Positions 14,791 to 16,568 of a stretch of 16,568 nucleotides of DNA are shown here, one piece after another. The DNA is from JBFHNV01 sp041593595. GTDB lineage: Bacteria > Pseudomonadota > Gammaproteobacteria > HK1. Within the stretch, counting starts at the first letter, position 1, and every line of letters begins with the position of its first letter. The stretch is taken from NCBI GenBank assembly GCA_041593595.1, contig JBFHNV010000136.1:1-16568 (forward strand), given 5' to 3'. The notes under the pieces are model-generated. The model saw nothing but the letters and a program-made list of their open reading frames with translations, was not told the origin of the DNA and did not search any database. A program made the translations under genes and the position numbers.

Positions 14791-14988
14791 GGCGCGATGC
14801 AGCACATCATGTGCGCCTTCCCCAAGCTCGTCGACACCAGCAAGGTCAAGTCAGGCGCCGATTCGTTCGTCATCGTGGTCGCCATGACTAACAACCCACC
14901 GCTCACCATCGTGACCGAGGAACATGGCGGCAGCGTCAGTAAGCCCCGGGGCGATCGTCGAGACGTTGCCCTGGAGCCGCTGGAGTGA

Positions 14989-15217
14989 CTACAAAGGGGA
15001 CATGCGATGACGGCATCGAGGTCGAGGGGGTAACCGGTTCGACCAGCCGTGAATGGCTCTGCCACGGGTGTCAGAGGATGTCGGGACGCAGCAGGAGCAA
15101 TTGTGACGGACCGGCGGCGAACCTATCGGCTGCGACACATTTCTCCACGTTGATGAGATTGACATGGGCAGCGATCACCGTCCACATCGTGCGCGGACAT
15201 CAATGGCGATCAGCATT
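14989..15217. other. Intergenic region, no gene supported
   Basis: I see no convincing gene. A plus-strand open frame at 14985-15335 runs antisense into the immunity-type gene and has no recognisable protein features. The sequence is less GC-rich than the left part of the window and may hold decayed DNA. Confidence 0.4.
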
Positions 15218-15766
15218 TCATCTGGAGAGGGCTTTGTTCATCCGCTGTTTGCTGACGCCTAAGAGCAACGCACAGAGGTTGATGTTCATGCCAACGAGAT
15301 GCGCGACAGCCGTGGCGGCACTCCCCGAGTCGTAGAAGCCACTCAGCAAAAGCCGCAAACTCTTAACCCGCTCGTCTAGCCACTTACGGAATTCGCCCTC
15401 AGTGCAATCGAAACCAATGTCCGTTTCTGCGAGTCCGGCAACGAGTGATTGCGGCAGCGCCTTCAACATTCGTTCTGGCGATGAGCCAAACGTCCAACTG
15501 CTATGGATGCGCCATGGTGAGACGTTACGGTCCGCCTCACCAGACGACAAGTTGATGAACAGGTCTTGCTCGACCTCATCGAGGAAATCCGCTGTGTCTT
15601 CAAATGCGTCTTGTGAATGAAGCCACTCATCACTCTTTGCGCAGATTTCTTCGAGGTAATTTAGTCGTGCGCAGAAGTTCTGCTGCTGAATCTCGTTAAG
15701 ATTCGTCCATTCATCCGATTCAACGAAGGATGCGGGTAATGCCCTGCCGCTTGGCTTGTAGATCAC
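15218..15766 (-). CDS. Putative immunity protein for the Rhs toxin
   Basis: I do not recognise the family of this 182-residue protein. It is acidic in its first two-thirds (for example 'DAFEDTADFLDEVEQDLF'), soluble and has no signal peptide, all common in immunity proteins. The last 35 residues (AVAHLVGMNINLCALLLGVSKQRMNKALSR) include a helix-turn-helix-like segment. It starts at GTG 15766; AGGAA (TTCCT at 15777-15781 on the plus strand) overlaps the rhs stop codon and lies 10 bases upstream, so translation is probably coupled to rhs. Its position 13 bases downstream of an rhs 3' end on the same strand is the standard place for a cognate immunity gene. Codon use is AT-richer than in the housekeeping genes, which suggests transfer as part of the toxin cassette. 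The immunity role is inferred from position only; it could also be an unrelated gene. Confidence 0.7.
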   Translation of the reverse strand: MIYKPSGRALPASFVESDEWTNLNEIQQQNFCARLNYLEEICAKSDEWLHSQDAFEDTADFLDEVEQDLFINLSSGEADRNVSPWRIHSSWTFGSSPERMLKALPQSLVAGLAETDIGFDCTEGEFRKWLDERVKSLRLLLSGFYDSGSAATAVAHLVGMNINLCALLLGVSKQRMNKALSR

Positions 15767-15782
15767 GGATGTCGTGTTCCTA
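15766..15782 (-). promoter_or_regulatory. Ribosome binding site overlapping rhs stop
   Basis: On the minus strand the rhs stop TAG (15782-15780) is the first part of TAGGAA. The ribosome site AGGAA therefore shares bases with the stop, 10 bases before the GTG start of the putative immunity gene. This favours coupled production of toxin and immunity protein. Confidence 0.55.
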
Positions 15783-16568
15783 GTGTCGTCGCGGAAAGTC
15801 TTGATTTGCCAACCGCTCCCATTTCGGATACTCGCTTGGCAACTGCTTGCAATGCAGCCTCACTCGACGCAATGCATCTCGTAGAGCCTGCTGCCCTTCG
15901 CCAATAGCACCAAGGTGTCCATCGTCTGCCGAACCCGTGCGGGTTGCAAACATGTACTGTGGAATTCGTCTCACCACCAACCGACGATATATGCGCCTAG
16001 CATCTTCTATCGCCTTCTTGCACTCGTCGTCATCATCATTGCTGCAAAAGTCCTGGATGGCACTTCCCGCCGCCGCACCCAAAGCAGCACCGAGCGCTGC
16101 ACCTTCGACCCCTCCAGCCCCGCCACAGCTAATCGTGCCGACGCCAGGAGCAACCAGCGTGCACGCACCACCACCACTGAGTCCGCCAAGCAATCCACCG
16201 ATCACACCACCAATGGCTCCCCCGATAGCCGCTCCTTCCTCCGCTAAGCCGAGGGGGTCGACGTATCGAGGCGGGTTGTTGCTTACGTAGGAGTAGGTGT
16301 TCAGTCCGCCATCGAGTCCAATGGGATCACTGGTCAGGTAGCGTCCGGTACTCGGGTCATAGAACCGCTGATAGTTGTAATACCCACCTGCCTCACTGTC
16401 CAGGAACTGCCCCGGGAACCGCACCTCCTGCGCGACCTCGACGACGCTCTCCAGCACCTGCCCGAACGGCAGGTAGTCGCCTTGCCACACGACGCGCCCC
16501 GAGGCGTCCGTCAGCGCCTGCGGCGTGCCCAGGTGGTCCAGGTGCACGTGGCGCACGGCGAGGCCCGG
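15780..16568 (-). CDS. Rhs family protein, 3' end with polymorphic C-terminal toxin (partial)
   Basis: This is the C-terminal 262 residues of an Rhs/YD-repeat protein whose gene continues beyond the right edge; the GTG at 16556 is internal, since the frame is open to 16568. The core end is unmistakable: HLDHLGTPQALTDASG, then 'FPGQFLDSEAGGYYNYQRFYDPSTGRYLTSDPIGL', and the autocleavage-site motif 'PPRYVDPLGL' (D at 16259-16257). The variable tip follows. It begins with a Gly/Ala-rich glycine-zipper stretch of about 60 residues (GGAIGGVIGGLLGG and GAALGAALGAAAG) that could insert in membranes. It ends in a basic region (DDDDECKKAIEDARRIYRRL, then 'HLGAIGEGQQALRDALRRV' and 'HCKQLPSEYPKWERLA'). 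That last part resembles an uncharacterised Rhs tip group with the order H..Q..LR..L..C..LP..W..A. Rhs proteins deliver such tips to rival cells, often through the type VI system. The toxin's chemistry is not evident. The gene ends 13 bases before the putative immunity gene. Confidence 0.9.
   Translation of the reverse strand, partial: PGLAVRHVHLDHLGTPQALTDASGRVVWQGDYLPFGQVLESVVEVAQEVRFPGQFLDSEAGGYYNYQRFYDPSTGRYLTSDPIGLDGGLNTYSYVSNNPPRYVDPLGLAEEGAAIGGAIGGVIGGLLGGLSGGGACTLVAPGVGTISCGGAGGVEGAALGAALGAAAGSAIQDFCSNDDDDECKKAIEDARRIYRRLVVRRIPQYMFATRTGSADDGHLGAIGEGQQALRDALRRVRLHCKQLPSEYPKWERLANQDFPRRH

Larger units (their letters stand above)
14570..14988 (+). pseudogene. Disrupted DUF4411 (PIN-like toxin) gene
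   Basis: Two adjoining frames carry halves of one DUF4411 protein. The first (14570-14713) reads 'GLLKASVEVLDELQKLDEDL', then 'HAWCKERPTMFVEVDDAIQ'. The second (14791-14988) reads 'GAMQHIMCAFPKLVDT', then 'SGADSFVIVVA', then 'IVTEEHGG'. These are the family's usual order of motifs, with the acidic residue of SGAD(P)FVI kept. A 69-bp insert plus an 8-bp direct repeat (77 bp in all) separates them and shifts the frame; removing it joins them exactly at ...DAIQ-GAMQ.... The joined product is 113 residues against roughly 160 for the family, and the N-terminal part with the first PIN aspartate is not found upstream in any frame. The gene is therefore both truncated and interrupted. DUF4411 proteins are PIN-like ribonuclease toxins usually paired with an antitoxin; none is visible here. 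The family assignment is from memory of its motifs. Confidence 0.65.

Noticed and set aside
14985..15335. Plus-strand open frame of 116 codons
   Set aside because: It runs antisense into the immunity-position gene and shows no protein-like pattern.
1..16568. CRISPR arrays, tRNA or rRNA genes, replication origin
   Set aside because: I looked for regularly spaced repeats, cloverleaf-like arms and rRNA signatures and found none.

Overview
The window is a piece of a GC-rich bacterial chromosome. Third codon positions are almost always G or C, and a YbbA/YbbP-type ABC exporter, a DUF302 protein, a 1,179-residue fused indolepyruvate:ferredoxin oxidoreductase and an Rhs protein occur together. This fits a high-GC gammaproteobacterium, possibly Ectothiorhodospiraceae-like, but that is an inference and no rRNA is present to settle it. 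The first 24 bases are all C and probably mark a contig edge.

Layout. Bases 25-482 hold no gene I can support, only an AT-richer promoter-like stretch around 319-366, followed by a small hypothetical gene (483-647). An EF-G-like GTPase (896-2950) and a thioredoxin-reductase-like ferredoxin/flavodoxin-NADP+ reductase (2980-4032) follow on the plus strand, about 30 bases apart. The reductase appears to start at a CTG codon; the first ATG would delete its FAD-binding motif. Converging on them is a secreted DUF302 protein (4556-4095, minus). A clear intrinsic terminator (4659-4685, minus) ends transcription arriving from the right, where a ybbA-ybbP-like exporter operon lies (8228-5002, minus).

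Divergent from the exporter is a plus-strand metabolic run: a short-chain dehydrogenase (8394-9161), an APH-fold phosphotransferase (9344-10363), a DUF6285 protein overlapping it by 4 bases (10360-10758), and the fused 2-oxoacid:ferredoxin oxidoreductase (10795-14334). The phosphotransferase, DUF6285 and dehydrogenase together resemble the LvaA/LvaB/LvaD parts of the Pseudomonas levulinate operon (4-hydroxyacyl-CoA phosphorylation), but no acyl-CoA dehydrogenase (LvaC) is present. The oxidoreductase makes acyl-CoA and reduced ferredoxin from aryl-pyruvates, so the run looks like amino-acid or aromatic-acid catabolism feeding acyl-CoA processing.

From 14335 to the right edge the character changes to an accessory region with AT-richer, irregular codon use. 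It holds dyad symmetries including a perfect 16-bp palindrome, and a broken DUF4411 (PIN-like) toxin gene. That gene is interrupted by a 69-bp insert flanked by 8-bp direct repeats; removing the insert plus one repeat copy restores the reading frame exactly. Last come the 3' end of an Rhs gene (minus strand, running off the window) with a variable C-terminal toxin tip and, 13 bases downstream, an unrecognised gene in the immunity position. This toxin/immunity pair and the disrupted DUF4411 gene are the most interesting parts of the window.
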